From JAAYAY01 sp964429355 (GTDB taxonomy: Bacteria > Planctomycetota > Planctomycetia > Pirellulales > Thermoguttaceae): a stretch of 13,513 bases of DNA. The number at the start of each line of letters is the position of its first letter. Positions within the stretch are counted from its first letter, which is position 1. Both the position numbers and the translations under genes were made by a program. The notes beneath the pieces are model-generated. The model was not told where the DNA came from, ran no database searches, and saw nothing but the letters and a program-made list of their open reading frames with translations. Shown piece by piece: positions 12,973 to 13,513 of the stretch. The DNA is taken from assembly GCA_964429355.1 (NCBI GenBank), contig CAYSCH010000267.1, forward strand, positions 1-13,513, read 5' to 3'.

Positions 12973-13513
12973 TCATGACGACTGCAGTGTCCACCGTGCC
13001 TGCCGCAGCACGGCCATGGGCGAACCGGCCATGGTCTCATACCAGACCGTCAGCAGCGATCCGTCGGCCAGTTCAACGGTCGACGGATAGCCCAGGTCGC
13101 CCCCCGGCCCGTCGCCCGAGACGATTATCGGCTCCGACCAGCTCCGTCCGCCGTCGGCCGAAACACGGGCCTGGTTCCCGATCGGCGTTCGGCGATGTCC
13201 GTAGGTCATCAGCAGCCGACCGTCGGCCAATCGCAGCAGATGGGAGGGATGGCCCCACACGCCGATCGGATGGGGCAGCGACCAGGTCTTGCCGCCGTCT
13301 TCCGATTCCGACTGCAGGGTCTCGCCTTCATTGGACTTATTGTGGTTCCGGATCTGGGCGATGATCCGCCCGTCGGCCGCCTCCACGGCGTGCAGTTCGT
13401 GGTAGCCGTCGGTCTGGTCGCCTTCACGACCACGGATTCCACCCAGCCCCCTCCACGTCTCGCCGTCATCGGTCGATTCGCACGAGCCGACCCAGGGTTC
13501 GCCTTGCCACAGG
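12973..13513 (-). CDS. Sialidase/BNR-repeat protein, C-terminal part
   Basis: The frame is open from the right window edge to TGA at 12973-12975, giving the last 179 residues. Three Asp-box motifs (S-x-D-x-G-x-T/S-W) are visible: STDDGETW, SEDGGKTW and SADGGRSW, spaced about 45 residues apart, as in the blades of a sialidase-type six-bladed beta-propeller. Intervening strands such as ADGRLLMTYGHR and ADGSLLTVWYE fit propeller blades. The catalytic Arg triad cannot be judged because the N-terminal half is outside the window, so it may be a true exo-sialidase or a related sugar-binding propeller. The gene precedes the hydrolase by 53 nt; together they suggest use of host- or algal-type glycans. 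Confidence 0.88.
   Translation of the reverse strand, partial: LWQGEPWVGSCESTDDGETWRGLGGIRGREGDQTDGYHELHAVEAADGRIIAQIRNHNKSNEGETLQSESEDGGKTWSLPHPIGVWGHPSHLLRLADGRLLMTYGHRRTPIGNQARVSADGGRSWSEPIIVSGDGPGGDLGYPSTVELADGSLLTVWYETMAGSPMAVLRQARWTLQSS

Overview
The window reads like a chromosomal piece of a planctomycete (Planctomycetia/Pirellulales-like). Several families typical of that phylum occur together: a DUF1559 prepilin-like protein with an H-x9-DG C-terminus, a PA14-fused multihaem cytochrome c, an ECF sigma factor beside a Ser/Thr kinase carrying a zinc-finger anti-sigma motif, a CNHC redoxin, and a secreted acetyl-xylan-esterase-like hydrolase next to a sialidase-type protein. Most of the DNA is clearly GC-rich (44 of 60 bases at 6001-6060). 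This assignment rests on family knowledge; no search was run.

Layout. 1-182 (-): start of a secreted protein that runs off the left edge. 183-797: no recognisable gene; it holds the 5' region of the next gene. 798-4640 (+): DUF1559 pseudopilin, small lipoprotein, PA14/five-haem cytochrome c, all co-directional with gaps of 109 and 50 nt. 4676-7917 (-): ECF sigma factor, then kinase after 4 nt, then after 91 nt a membrane-anchored Pro/Met-rich coiled-coil protein; this block converges on the cytochrome gene with a 35-nt gap. About 7920-9850: a lower-GC accessory island (28/60 at 8701-8760, 25/60 at 9181-9240) with a 5'-truncated toxin-like HExxH protein, a 29-codon ORF, a zinc-ribbon protein and a large palindromic element. 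9855-10448 (-): cytoplasmic thioredoxin-like redoxin. 10449-10858: a 410-nt gap containing a long stem-loop. 10859-12919 (-): secreted alpha/beta hydrolase; 12973-13513 (-): C-terminal part of an Asp-box sialidase-like protein, probably in one operon with the hydrolase.

How the parts may work together. The sigma/kinase/envelope-protein block looks like one signalling module: the kinase carries the H-x3-C-x2-C motif of zinc-binding anti-sigma factors, so it may both hold the sigma factor and respond to a signal. The sialidase/hydrolase pair suggests breakdown of acetylated or sialylated/sulfated glycans. The low-GC island looks like remnants of a polymorphic toxin/immunity locus. The most unusual items are the two intergenic structures: the nested palindromes at 9652-9825, and a 22-pair stem at 10659-10730 whose five non-Watson-Crick pairs are all G-U compatible only when read on the + strand.
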